Shown here one piece after another: positions 8,108-16,118 of a DNA stretch of 31,276 nt. The notes under the pieces were generated by a model. It was not told where the DNA came from. It did no database searches and worked only from the letters and a program-made list of their open reading frames with translations. Within the stretch, counting starts at the first letter, position 1; every line of letters starts with the position of its first letter. Position numbers and translations under genes: made by a program. This DNA is from DASZGI01 sp035938995. Its GTDB lineage: Bacteria > Actinomycetota > Actinomycetes > Streptomycetales > Catenulisporaceae. The stretch lies in contig NZ_DASZGI010000213.1 in the NCBI RefSeq assembly GCF_035938995.1, positions 1-31,276 of the forward strand, in the 5' to 3' direction.

Positions 8108-9310
8108 TCAACCGCGGAACTGGACGACGGTTTGGCGGCCGTTGATCCGCCACTCGGGGTCCTCCGCGTCGAGGCGCTCGACGCGGTCGCGTGGCACGCC
8201 GACGACGACATCGGACTTGAGGGTGCGAAGCGCCGCCACTGGCAGATCGCCGAGATAGTCGACGGCGTCATCAAACAGAGTCGTCGGGTCCCAAAGGCAG
8301 TCGCCGACCAGGCGCCGATAATTCAGATCGCCCTTGAAGACGACCAAGCGCGCCGCGCTAAGGTCCGCCCGCAGGTCCGCAGGCAACTCGTGGAAGGACA
8401 GCGGGGAACACCAGAAGGGGTGCGTCCTAAGGCGCAGCCGACCCTCGGCCGCATGCTCGAAGAGGCGCCGCCCGGCAGATCCGAGCGCGCCGGGCATCGC
8501 GCGCAGCCGGTTCAGCGTCTTGCCGACGTCGGCCGCCGTGGTGTCGGAGATGTAGTACGGGTCGGGCTTGACGTGCAGGTCCACGCTCGTGGCCCAGCCC
8601 TCGGCGAGCAGGTCGTGGACGAGGAGCAGGTCGCCGAGCAACTCGCGCCCGGCGTTGTCGCAGACGACCGCGACACGTCCGGGTTCGCCGCCGGTCAGGT
8701 GCTCGAGAATCCGCTCAGTGTCGTCGGCCAGCGGCGGGCTGAGCAGCGCGTAGTCCTCGACCACCTCGGTGACCTGGAAGACCAGGTCCGCGCGGTTGCC
8801 GAGGACGCTCGCCTCGAGCAGGGTGGCGAAGCGCCTGGCCGGGTCGGCCTCTTCCAGCGCGTCGTACCAGGCGAAGGCTGTGTCGAGCTGCGGGTCGGCC
8901 AGTTCGGCATCCTTCATCGGCGCGTAGGGGTCGACGCCCACCCACGCGGTCGCGTCTACGTCGGCGCTGCCGTGGTAGCCGACAGCCTCGAGGATCCGGC
9001 GGAAGAAGTACGACTCGGCCCACAGGAAGGGCGCGTGCACCCACGGCTTTCCATAGTGCCCGCGGTCCCATTCGAGCCAGCGGCGCGCGTCGGGGGCGCC
9101 GGGCGGCAGCCGACCCATGACGCCGTCGATCGACTCCGAGAGCAGCCCGCGCAGGGCGGCCACCTGGCTCCCGGAGTAGGGCAGCGCGTCGATCACGTTG
9201 GCAATCAGCTTGACGTGGCGCCGGTGGAACACGTCCCAGGCGTAGGAGCCCTCGGGGCCGATCATGATCGGCGGCGGCAGCGGGGCGGCGGCGGGTTCCA
9301 CGCCGATCAT
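8108..9310 (-). CDS. DUF89 damage-control phosphatase, ARMT1-like
   Basis: A 400-residue protein of the DUF89 metal-dependent phosphatase family. Members of this family hydrolyse harmful phosphometabolites, and eukaryotic ARMT1 (Hrt2) proteins belong to it. Diagnostic stretches are VVCDNAGRELLGDLLL near residue 220, with the metal-binding Asp-Asn pair, and FKGDLNYRRLVGD near 325, which is the subfamily III (ARMT1-type) hallmark. The region WGVHAPF..WAES..FFRRIL also fits. ATG at 9310 is taken; ATG at 9265 (MIGPEGSYAWDVF) is a reasonable alternative start. It lies between dapF and the ArsR/SRPBCC pair on the same strand, with no clear metabolic link. The substrate is likely a sugar or cofactor phosphate (family knowledge). 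Confidence 0.85.
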   Translation of the reverse strand: MIGVEPAAAPLPPPIMIGPEGSYAWDVFHRRHVKLIANVIDALPYSGSQVAALRGLLSESIDGVMGRLPPGAPDARRWLEWDRGHYGKPWVHAPFLWAESYFFRRILEAVGYHGSADVDATAWVGVDPYAPMKDAELADPQLDTAFAWYDALEEADPARRFATLLEASVLGNRADLVFQVTEVVEDYALLSPPLADDTERILEHLTGGEPGRVAVVCDNAGRELLGDLLLVHDLLAEGWATSVDLHVKPDPYYISDTTAADVGKTLNRLRAMPGALGSAGRRLFEHAAEGRLRLRTHPFWCSPLSFHELPADLRADLSAARLVVFKGDLNYRRLVGDCLWDPTTLFDDAVDYLGDLPVAALRTLKSDVVVGVPRDRVERLDAEDPEWRINGRQTVVQFRG

Positions 9311-9365
9311 CCTACGGGCGCCGCCGGACGGAGTTCTGGGCGCAGCCCCCACCCAGCGGTCAGGG

Positions 9366-10220
9366 TCAACGCATGGTCGGACGTGCCTGGACGAAAGTCC
9401 ACCGGTTGCCTTCGGGATCGTCAGCGACGTAGAAGGGCAGGCCCCAGGGACTGTCGAGCTTCTGGATGATCGTCGCTCCCTCGCTCGAGGCGTGGCGGAA
9501 GTGCTCGGCCACGTCGTCGACGTACACCCAGGGAACGTGAGTCGGCGCGGCCTCGGGTCGGTCGCCGTCCAACTTGAAGATCATCAGTGAGCTGTCGCCG
9601 ATGCGGAACTCGATCCAAGGATGGCCGTGCTCGGTCTCGGGCAACGGGTCGGCGCCTTCGGGCAGCGGGTCCGGAGACTCGAAGCCGAAGGTGGCGGCGA
9701 GCCAGCGGGCCGCGGCGGCCGGCTTCGCGTAGGAGATCCCGAGCGCGAGACGGGCCAGGTCCCGTACCTCGTGCGGTGCGTGATCCCGCCGCGCGCACCA
9801 AGGTCCGAACCACTTGGGCACGACGCGCACCCAGGCCGTGCCACCCCGGTCCTGTCCGGAAGCGGGAATCCAGGCCACGACGCGCACGAGTGTGCCCGCG
9901 TCGGAGGGCTCGAACCGCACTTCGGTGCGCACGTCATCGAGCGAACTCGTCCACGCCAGCCGGTCTCCCGGCTCCCAGACCGTGATGCGCGCCAGTTCAA
10001 GGGCGTCACCGGTCGCGTCGTCGTAGACCTCCAGCAGCCGGCCGCCGACGCCAGGCTCACAGCGCATGGCCAAGGCCCGGCCTCCCGCGTGGTGGTTGAT
10101 CGGGCCGCGCACCCACCACAGGTCCAGTTCCGAGGTGAACACTGTGAACGCGGTGCCGGGATCGACGGCCACCTCGACCGTCGAGGAGACCGAGCGGTCT
10201 TCGGGAGCGGATTCGCTCAT
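9366..10220 (-). CDS. SRPBCC (AHSA1-type) domain fused to VOC/glyoxalase domain
   Basis: A 284-residue two-domain protein. Residues about 10-150 form an SRPBCC/START-like ligand-binding domain of the type paired with ArsR repressors (VEVAVDPGTAFTVFTSELDLWW, GGRLLEVYD, FEPSDAGTLVRVV). Residues about 165-284 are a vicinal-oxygen-chelate domain (ARWLAATFGFES, WVYVDDVAEHFRHA, DDPEGNRWTFVQARP). Each domain is common alone; the fusion suggests binding and possibly chemically altering a small hydrophobic compound. ATG 10220 overlaps the ArsR stop codon in an ATGA arrangement, so the pair is co-translated. It is cytoplasmic, with no signal peptide. The ligand is unknown. Confidence 0.85.
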   Translation of the reverse strand: MSESAPEDRSVSSTVEVAVDPGTAFTVFTSELDLWWVRGPINHHAGGRALAMRCEPGVGGRLLEVYDDATGDALELARITVWEPGDRLAWTSSLDDVRTEVRFEPSDAGTLVRVVAWIPASGQDRGGTAWVRVVPKWFGPWCARRDHAPHEVRDLARLALGISYAKPAAAARWLAATFGFESPDPLPEGADPLPETEHGHPWIEFRIGDSSLMIFKLDGDRPEAAPTHVPWVYVDDVAEHFRHASSEGATIIQKLDSPWGLPFYVADDPEGNRWTFVQARPTMR

Positions 10221-10558
10221 GGTCGTCCCTTTCCTTCGACGTGGGCCTTGAAGGACGCGAGTTGCTCGTCCCAGTGCGCCTGGATCTGGTCCAGCCAGGC
10301 CCGCACGGCGACGACGGACTCGTGCCGCAACCGGAAGATCCTCACCCGGGCGTCCTCGCGGCGCCTCTCGTCGGTGACGATTCCGGCTTCGAGCAGCACC
10401 CGGAGGTGCTTGCTCATGGCCGGTGGCCGTATGCCGAGATCGTCGGCGAGCTCTCCGGCCCGTCGCGGCGCCTCGCTGAGCAGCTCGACCACCCGGAGAC
10501 GATCCGGATCGGCCAGCGCCCGCAACAGGGTCGCCATCTCGACGCCATCCACCGCCAT
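10217..10558 (-). CDS. ArsR-family (SRPBCC-linked) transcriptional repressor
   Basis: A 113-residue winged-helix repressor. ALADPDRLRVVELLSEAPRRAGELADDLGIRPPAMSKHLRVLLEAGIV is the ArsR HTH core, and the C-terminus (AWLDQIQAHWDEQLASFKAHVE) is the helical dimerisation part. The CxC metal-binding motif of arsenic/cadmium sensors is absent, so it probably senses an organic compound or acts through its partner. It is transcribed with the SRPBCC-VOC gene. A promoter with an inverted repeat lies just upstream and predicts a leaderless mRNA that starts at the ATG. Confidence 0.93.
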   Translation of the reverse strand: MAVDGVEMATLLRALADPDRLRVVELLSEAPRRAGELADDLGIRPPAMSKHLRVLLEAGIVTDERRREDARVRIFRLRHESVVAVRAWLDQIQAHWDEQLASFKAHVEGKGRP

Positions 10559-10856
10559 GAGAAATATTTACCACTTCTGGAAACTATTGTCCAGATGGCA
10601 GTGCGGAACGGCCCCACACTCCACACCCCGCGACGGGCGACAGGCGACAGGCGACGACGCGGCATCGTCTTCCGCGGCCTGCGCGGATCCCAAGGGCCAC
10701 GTTCGAGCGCATCCCTAGGTCGTCCGCCGCCTTCGTCCGGAGCCGCCCGCTATCCTGGCCGCGCGGCGCGGCCGACCCGCTGTCGGTGCCGGACGGCATC
10801 ATGGCGGGTGAAGCCTTCCTTCCCGCCGCACGGCGCCGAACCTGGAGCAGGCCCAC
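10559..10856. other. Divergent intergenic region, ArsR / exonuclease III
   Basis: This 298-base region carries the ArsR promoter at its left end. Around 10633-10655 there is a short imperfect 7-base tandem repeat (GGCGACA-type). The GGAG ribosome site of the exonuclease gene lies near 10844. Nothing else recognisable was seen. Confidence 0.5.
10565..10595 (-). promoter_or_regulatory. Predicted leaderless promoter and operator of ArsR/SRPBCC-VOC operon
   Basis: On the minus strand, TGGACA (10593-10588) and TAAATA (10570-10565) are separated by exactly 17 bases, a good housekeeping-sigma promoter. The -10 ends six bases before the ATG, so transcription should begin at or next to the start codon. 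TCTGGA-(8)-TCCAGA (10576-10595) covers the spacer and -35, where a bound repressor would block polymerase. Confidence 0.65.
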
Positions 10857-11654
10857 ATGATCACCGTCACCACCGCGAACGTAAACGGTATTCGCGCGGC
10901 GTCCCGCAAGGGTTTCGACGCCTGGCTCGCGGCCACCCAGTCGGACGTGGTGTGCCTTCAGGAGGTGCGGGCCGAGCCGCAGGAGATCCCGGCTGCGCTG
11001 CGCGAGGCCGAGGGCTGGCACGTGCTGCTCGCGCCGTCGGCCGCGAAGGGCCGGGCCGGCGTGGCGATCTACAGCCGCGTCGAACCGATGGAATCGCGCA
11101 TCGGCTTCGCCTCCGCCGAGTTCGACACCTCCGGCCGCTACGCCGAGATCGACCTGCCGACGGTGACCGTGGCGAGCCTCTACCTGCCTTCCGGCGAGGT
11201 GGACACGGACCGGCAGCTGGAGAAGGAACGCTTCATGGCCGAGTTCCTGGACTACCTCAAGGCCGCGCGCAGCCGGGCCGAGGCACGCGGCCGGGAGCTG
11301 GTGGTGTGCGGCGACTGGAACATCGCCCACCGCGAAGCCGACATCAAGAACTGGAAGACGAACCAGAACGCCTCCGGTTTCCTGCCGAGCGAGCGCGCCT
11401 GGCTCAGCCGGGTGTTCGACGAGGCCGGATACGTGGACGTGGTGCGCGCGCTGCACCCCGAGGGCGCCGGGCCTTACACGTGGTGGTCCTACCGGGGCCG
11501 GGCCTTCGACAACGACGCCGGCTGGCGGATCGACTACCAGATCGCCACCCCGGGCCTGGCGAAGCAGGCGGTCACCGCCGTCGTCGAGCGGGCGGCCACG
11601 CACCCCGAGCGCTGGTCGGACCACTCCCCGGTGACCGTGACCTTCGACGTTTGA
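10857..11654 (+). CDS. xth: Exodeoxyribonuclease III / AP endonuclease
   Basis: A 265-residue member of the exonuclease III/APE family in the EEP nuclease fold. It cleaves at abasic sites and removes 3'-blocking groups in base-excision repair. Catalytic motifs are in order: NVNGIR near the N-terminus, LQEVR (metal-binding Glu), GDWNIAH (Asp/Asn), and the C-terminal SDHSPV (Asp-His). Length matches the family. ATG 10857 follows GGAGCAG. It is followed, after about 90 bases, by the pirin gene on the same strand with no evident terminator. Confidence 0.95.
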   Translation: MITVTTANVNGIRAASRKGFDAWLAATQSDVVCLQEVRAEPQEIPAALREAEGWHVLLAPSAAKGRAGVAIYSRVEPMESRIGFASAEFDTSGRYAEIDLPTVTVASLYLPSGEVDTDRQLEKERFMAEFLDYLKAARSRAEARGRELVVCGDWNIAHREADIKNWKTNQNASGFLPSERAWLSRVFDEAGYVDVVRALHPEGAGPYTWWSYRGRAFDNDAGWRIDYQIATPGLAKQAVTAVVERAATHPERWSDHSPVTVTFDV

Positions 11655-11746
11655 TCGGCCGCCGGTCGTAGGCGCGTGGAGGTCGCAGACGCGTGTGATG
11701 ATGGTCGCGGACCACTGCGCACCGCTCCGGAAAGGCCGTGACTTCC

Positions 11747-12712
11747 ATGAGCGATCTCGACACCGCTCCCGTCGCCCGCGTCTGTGGTGGGCGTGAGGAC
11801 GTCTCCGCGGAGCCGGTGCGGGATCTGCTGAATCCGCGCGAGGTAAGCCTGGGCAGCAACACGGTCGTGCGGCGGCTGCTCCCGAACCTCGGCCGCCGCA
11901 TGGTGGGCGCCTGGGCGTTCGTGGACCATTACGGACCGCAGGACATCGCCGACGAGTCCGGCATGCAGGTGCCCCCGCATCCGCACATGGGCCTGCAGAC
12001 TGTCAGTTGGCTGCGCGAGGGCGAGGTGTTGCACCGCGACAGTCTCGGCAGCGTGCAGACCGTCCGCGCGCAGGAGCTCGGCCTGATGACCGCCGGGCGG
12101 GCCATCACCCACTCGGAGCAGAGCCCCGTCTCGCACCCCCGCTTCCTGCACGGCGCCCAGCTCTGGGTCGCGCTTCCGAACGCTCACCGGGACACTGCCC
12201 CGGCCTTCGCCCACCACCCTCACCTGCCACAGGTCACAGCGCCGGGCCTCACCGCGACCGTCATCCTCGGCACGCTCGACGGCGCCACCTCGCCCGGGAC
12301 GATCTTCTCCCCGCTCGTCGGCGCGGACCTCACCCTTGCGGAGGGGACCGAGACGCGGCTGCCGCTCGAGCCAGACTTCGAGTACGCGGTCCTCACCATG
12401 TCCGGCGTCACCGACGTGGACGGCGTCCGGCTAGACCCGGGCCGGATGCTGTACCTCGGCTGCGGCCGGGCCGACCTCCCCCTGCGCTCTGTCAGCGACA
12501 GCACCCTGCTTCTGCTCGGCGGCGAACCGTTCGAGGAGAAGATCGTGATGTGGTGGAACTTTATCGGCCGCTCCGGCGACGAGATCGCTGAGGCGCGCGA
12601 GGCGTGGATGTCAGGCAACCGCTTCGGGACCGTGAACGGCTACGACGGGGAGCCGACGCCCGCGCCGATCCTGCCCGACCTCCCGCTCAAGCCGCGCGGC
12701 CGGACGCGCTGA
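11747..12712 (+). CDS. Pirin-family bicupin protein
   Basis: A 321-residue pirin. The metal-binding set HxH...HxE is complete: His78 and His80 in PPHPHMGL, His122 and Glu124 in THSEQ. Both cupin halves are present, with the C-terminal pirin domain including GGEPFEEKIVMWWNF. Pirins are iron-binding cytoplasmic proteins; some have quercetinase activity or modulate other enzymes. ATG 11747 is chosen over GTG 11738 because GGAAAGG lies upstream at a workable distance and MSDLD fits. A MITE-like element lies 50 bases after the stop. Confidence 0.93.
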   Translation: MSDLDTAPVARVCGGREDVSAEPVRDLLNPREVSLGSNTVVRRLLPNLGRRMVGAWAFVDHYGPQDIADESGMQVPPHPHMGLQTVSWLREGEVLHRDSLGSVQTVRAQELGLMTAGRAITHSEQSPVSHPRFLHGAQLWVALPNAHRDTAPAFAHHPHLPQVTAPGLTATVILGTLDGATSPGTIFSPLVGADLTLAEGTETRLPLEPDFEYAVLTMSGVTDVDGVRLDPGRMLYLGCGRADLPLRSVSDSTLLLLGGEPFEEKIVMWWNFIGRSGDEIAEAREAWMSGNRFGTVNGYDGEPTPAPILPDLPLKPRGRTR

Positions 12713-12762
12713 GTCGTCTGAGGTGTCGACAGGTTGGGGGCAGGCCGCGCATCACACCACGT

Positions 12763-12861
12763 CTAGTGCGGTGACCACCTACGTTCGGGGGGTCGGTGGC
12801 ACCGGAGGTTGCGTCGTCTGCCGTCTCAGAATCCGGTCAAGGTTGGTGGTCACCGCACTAG
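12763..12861. mobile_element. MITE-like element with IS630-type CTAG target
   Basis: CTAGTGCGGTGACCACC (12763-12779) is repeated in perfect inversion at 12845-12861, enclosing 65 bases of non-coding DNA. Reading both ends as C-TA-[element]-TA-G gives a 93-base element (12766-12858) with 14-base terminal inverted repeats and a TA target duplication in a CTAG site. IS630/mariner-type transposases use that target. No transposase is inside, so it would have to be mobilised in trans. It sits between convergent pirin and Sir2 genes, and its right-hand CTA is the Sir2 stop codon. An alternative reading is a large bidirectional terminator hairpin. Confidence 0.6.
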
Positions 12862-13748
12862 CGACGCGGCGCGCAGCCGAGCCGATCGGCGAGCCGTGTC
12901 AGTGTCGAGCCGAGCGGGGCGTCGAGGCGGACCGCCGCATGGGCGTCCCCGCGCGTCGGGCCCTGGTTGACGATCGCGACCGGCTTTCCGGTCTTCGCGG
13001 CGCGGCGCACGAAGCGCAGCCCTGACATGACCGTCAGGGACGAGCCCAGCACCAGCAGAGCGCGTGCCTCGTCGACGTGCTCGTAGCACCGCTCGACACG
13101 CGGCTTGGGCACGTTCTCGCCGAAGAACACCACATCCGGCTTCAGCGTCCCGAATCCGCACGCCTCACACGCCACGACCCGGAAGCCGGCCTCGAGCCCT
13201 TCGGCGAGTTCGACGTCGCCGTCCGGGTTCAGCCGGGCGCCCGCGTCTTCGAAACCGGGGTTCGCCGCGCGCAGCCGCCGGTCGAGCTCCTCCCGCCGAC
13301 TCGTGTGCCCGCAGTCCAGGCACCGGACGCGGTCGAGGCTTCCGTGCAACTCCACCGCGTCGCCGCTGCCCGCGGCCCGGTGCAAGCCGTCCACGTTCTG
13401 CGTGATGACCGCCGAAACGTAGCCCGCCGCGGCGAGCGAGGCGATCGCGTAGTGGCCGGCATTCGGCCTCGCCCGGGTGATCGTCCGCCAGCCGAGGTGG
13501 CTGCGCGCCCAGTAACGGCGGCGGCTGTCTCCGCTGCCGACGAACTCCTGATAGGTCATCGGCGTGTGACGGCGCAGCGTTCCGGTCACGCCGCGGTAGT
13601 CCGGGATGCCGGACTCGGTGGACAGACCCGCTCCGCTCAGGACGACGACCCCGCCGCCCGCGAGGACGCCTTCGACGTCGTCGAGCCCGCCCGTCGCTGC
13701 GGCGGGCGCATCAGGGGCGGGTCCGTCGAGCATCGGGCGCGTGCGCAT
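12858..13748 (-). CDS. Sir2-family NAD-dependent protein deacylase
   Basis: A 296-residue sirtuin. The NAD pocket motif GAGLSTESGIPDYRG begins at residue 39. The catalytic ITQNVDGLH is present. Four zinc cysteines lie in RCLDCG and ACEACG, and GSSLTVMS and IVNQG line the NAD site. It removes acyl groups from lysines using NAD. The sequence is close to the class II (SIRT4-like) type, with DGDVEL after the first cysteine pair. The TAG stop lies in the CTAG boundary of the MITE-like element. It is divergent from dodecin. Confidence 0.94.
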   Translation of the reverse strand: MRTRPMLDGPAPDAPAAATGGLDDVEGVLAGGGVVVLSGAGLSTESGIPDYRGVTGTLRRHTPMTYQEFVGSGDSRRRYWARSHLGWRTITRARPNAGHYAIASLAAAGYVSAVITQNVDGLHRAAGSGDAVELHGSLDRVRCLDCGHTSRREELDRRLRAANPGFEDAGARLNPDGDVELAEGLEAGFRVVACEACGFGTLKPDVVFFGENVPKPRVERCYEHVDEARALLVLGSSLTVMSGLRFVRRAAKTGKPVAIVNQGPTRGDAHAAVRLDAPLGSTLTRLADRLGCAPRR

Positions 13749-13893
13749 GCACGCAGCTTATGTCGGTTCGTCGTACTGCGAACCGGAGCACCCGGGAGAC
13801 CCATTCGGCACTGCTCCGCTGTGCGGCGCGGCCGATGCCGCCTAGCGTGTGGAGAGGTGGGCGCGTCGCCCCCTTTGATCGGCTGGAGGTCTT

Positions 13894-14103
13894 ATGAGCG
13901 GACATGTGTATCGGGTGACAGAGGTCGTCGGCTCCTCGCCGGAGGGCGTCGGCCCCGCGGTGCGCACGGCGGTGGCCCGGGCCGCCGAGACGCTGCACGG
14001 CCTGGACTGGTTCGAGGTGACCGAGATCCGCGGCCGCATCGAGGAGGGACGGATCTCCGAGTATCAGGTCGCGCTGAAGGTGGGCTTCCGCCTGGACGAC
14101 TAG
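13894..14103 (+). CDS. Dodecin flavin-binding protein
   Basis: A 69-residue dodecin: hollow dodecameric flavin storage protein of the cytoplasm. It shows the family pattern VYRVTEVVGSSPEG, a central helix (AVRTAVARAAETLHG), Trp39 in LDWFEVTEIRG that stacks on flavin, and Gln58 in SEYQVALKVGF. Length is typical. GGAGG lies about six bases before ATG. Confidence 0.96.
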   Translation: MSGHVYRVTEVVGSSPEGVGPAVRTAVARAAETLHGLDWFEVTEIRGRIEEGRISEYQVALKVGFRLDD

Positions 14104-14252
14104 GAGCGGCCGGCCTTCGCCCCGACAACTGAAGAACCACGATCAGTGTCTCGTGTGCCGTCTGTGCACGGTGCGCTAAAGGCTGCGTAACGCGCCACTG
14201 AACCGCCTCCTAAATTCAGACAAAATGCTCCAGATCGGCGTTATACATTCGA

Positions 14253-14268
14253 CGTAACCGCTGTTACG
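14253..14268. promoter_or_regulatory. Candidate operator upstream of COG4280 operon
   Basis: Perfect inverted repeat CGTAAC-CGCT-GTTACG lies in a locally AT-richer intergenic stretch about 65 bases before the COG4280 start. This is a likely regulator-binding site; the regulator is unknown. Confidence 0.4.
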
Positions 14269-14331
14269 ATAAGCCGATACGCGAGAACTGGCACGCGGGC
14301 CCGCCCGGCCCGTCCCAGCTGGGAGGTGGAG

Positions 14332-15123
14332 ATGAGCGGTACAACCGCCGCGCTGTTTATCGCGGTGTTCCTCGCCTGCGCAGTCGAGGCGGTCGAGGCG
14401 GTCACGATCGTGCTGGCCGCCGGCACGGCCCGGGACTGGCGTTCGGCCGGGCTCGGCGTGGGCAGCGCGCTGGTGGTGCTCGCGGCCGTGATCGCCGCCC
14501 TCGGCCCGGCGCTGACCGCCATCCCGATCGGCGCGCTGCGGCTGGTCGTCGGCGGGCTGCTGCTGGTCTTCGGCCTCCAGTGGCTCCGCAAGGCGGTGCT
14601 GCGCTACAGCGGGCACAAGGGCCTGCACGACGAAGAAGCGATCTTCCAGCGGGAAGTGGCCGCCGCCCGCGCCGCGCACGCCGAGCGCCGGTGGGCCGTG
14701 AACGACTGGTACTCCTACACGCTTTCCTTCAAGGGCGTGCTGCTCGAAGGGCTCGAAGTCGCCTTCATCGCGATCACCTTCGGCAGCAACCAGCACGACG
14801 TGCCGCTCGCCGCGCTCGCCGCCGCCTGCGCGGTCGTCGTGGTCTCCGCGGTCGGTTTCGCGGTCAAGGCGCCGCTGGCGCGGGTGCCGGAGAACACGCT
14901 GAAGTTCGTCGTCGGGGTCATGCTCACCGGATTCGGCATGTTCTGGGGTGCCGAGGGCGCCGACGCGCACTGGCCCGGCTCCGACGCGGCGCTGCTGGTG
15001 ATCATCCCAGTCGTCGCGCTGTTCGCGCTCGGCCTCGTCGCGGTGCTGCGCCGGTCCCTCCCGCCGCGCGCGACCGCCGCACCCGTCGCCCCCGTCGTCC
15101 CGACCCTGCAGGAGCAGTCGTGA
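14332..15123 (+). CDS. COG4280-type integral membrane protein
   Basis: A 263-residue membrane protein with about six transmembrane segments. It opens with the conserved ALFIAVFLACAVEAVEAVTIVLAAGTARDWRSA, an acidic-residue-containing membrane helix reminiscent of metal/cation exporters such as the UPF0016 and iron-transporter EExxE types. The middle has a charged cytoplasmic loop (about residues 95-130), followed by FKGVLLEGLEVAFIAITFG, a second acidic membrane motif. The two repeated E-x-x-E/E-x-x-F patterns suggest a cation or small-solute transporter, but function is unproven. GGGAGG precedes ATG 14332. The stop overlaps the next gene. Confidence 0.75.
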   Translation: MSGTTAALFIAVFLACAVEAVEAVTIVLAAGTARDWRSAGLGVGSALVVLAAVIAALGPALTAIPIGALRLVVGGLLLVFGLQWLRKAVLRYSGHKGLHDEEAIFQREVAAARAAHAERRWAVNDWYSYTLSFKGVLLEGLEVAFIAITFGSNQHDVPLAALAAACAVVVVSAVGFAVKAPLARVPENTLKFVVGVMLTGFGMFWGAEGADAHWPGSDAALLVIIPVVALFALGLVAVLRRSLPPRATAAPVAPVVPTLQEQS

Positions 15124-15323
15124 TCTCCCGCCTGCGCGCGTTCGGCGCCTTCTGGTACGACTTCATCATCGGCGACGACTGGCGGGTCGCCGCGGTGGTC
15201 GCCGTCGCCCTCGCCGCTACCTTCGGCGTGAGCAAGACCTCGGTCCCGGCGTGGTGGATCCTGCCGCTCGCGGTCGCGCTCGTGCTGCCGCTGAGTCTGT
15301 GGCGGGCGCGCCGCAAGGGCTGA
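15120..15323 (+). CDS. Small two-span membrane protein
   Basis: A 67-residue protein starting at GTG 15120, which overlaps the stop of the COG4280 gene (GTGA), with GGAG seven bases upstream. It has an N-terminal amphipathic stretch (LRAFGAFWYDFIIGDDWR), a membrane span near residues 22-36, a short KTSVPAWW turn, and a second span to residue 60 ending in WRARRKG. The tight coupling suggests it is a subunit of, or accessory to, the COG4280 protein. Confidence 0.75.
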   Translation: MISRLRAFGAFWYDFIIGDDWRVAAVVAVALAATFGVSKTSVPAWWILPLAVALVLPLSLWRARRKG

Positions 15324-15386
15324 CGGCCACTCGGCTCACGCGACTGTCCACACTTCGCCCGGGTCTGCGTCACACGGGACGGCGTC

Positions 15387-15980
15387 TTACTGAGACTCCG
15401 CCTCCTCGGCGTAGACCCGGGCTGCGTATTCCTCAAGCGCGTGCTCGCAGGTGGCCAGCGCCTCGAGAGTCGCGGCGCGTTTCGGCGCGCCGAAAACGTC
15501 CCGGTCGGTGATCTTGGCCAGCCAGTTGCGCAGCTTCACCAGGTCCTCCTCGTTCTCCTCGAGCTCGGCGTAGGTGAAGTGCTCGGCCCGGTACTCCTTC
15601 TCCAACTGGGCCAGGAAGTCCTGGCACTTGTCGATGATCTCCTCGTACTCGTCGTCCCGGGCGGCCTGGAACGCGGCCAGCACCTCCGCCTCCCCCACCA
15701 GCACCCCGCAGGACATCAGCACCGCGGTGCCGCCCATCTCGATGATCTCCCGCCGCAGCTTGCGCAGCGCACGCTCGGCGGCCGGACCGGCCGGCAGGGC
15801 GGCCGCCGAGTTCTGCAGGTAGATCGCGCCGAGGCCCTTGAGCCGCCGCCACACCGCCGCCCGCAGCCGGGTCGGCTCGGAGGGGATCCGGTAGATCAGC
15901 AGCAGCCAGCCGTTCGGCCGGGCCGGCGGGTCGCCGGCGGCCTCCGGTGGGGTTCGCGGGTCGGGTTCGTCGTTGAGCAC
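15387..15980 (-). CDS. ChrB N-terminal-domain-like protein
   Basis: A 197-residue protein matching the ChrB N-terminal domain (WLLLIYRIPSEPTRLRAAVWRRLKGLGAIYLQNS at residues 25-58), followed by a helical, acidic region with DFLAQLEKEYRAEHFTYAELEENEEDL. ChrB regulates chromate efflux (ChrA) genes in some bacteria; no ChrA is present here, so a chromate role is not supported by context. GTG 15980 is the taken start. Convergent with the small membrane protein gene and divergent from the kinase gene. Confidence 0.8.
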   Translation of the reverse strand: MLNDEPDPRTPPEAAGDPPARPNGWLLLIYRIPSEPTRLRAAVWRRLKGLGAIYLQNSAAALPAGPAAERALRKLRREIIEMGGTAVLMSCGVLVGEAEVLAAFQAARDDEYEEIIDKCQDFLAQLEKEYRAEHFTYAELEENEEDLVKLRNWLAKITDRDVFGAPKRAATLEALATCEHALEEYAARVYAEEAESQ

Positions 15981-16118
15981 GGATACAGTCTGCCCACGTC
16001 ACGCGCCGGACGGCCAACAAGGCGCCCGGTTGTTCGTAGAATGCTGCGCGTTTCCTGATGTGCTGGATTGATAACCCCTCTTCGACGGCGCCCGAAGAGC
16101 CGAACGACAAGGAAGCGC

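Noticed and set aside
8132..9469. Long plus-strand open frame of 445 codons opposite the DUF89 gene
   Set aside because: It is the antisense shadow of a gene with clear family motifs; low-complexity Arg/Gly/Val composition is typical of such shadows in high-GC DNA.
12723..13025. Plus-strand frame over the MITE-like element and Sir2 3' end
   Set aside because: Antisense to the Sir2 gene, low complexity, and the portion over the element is not protein-like.
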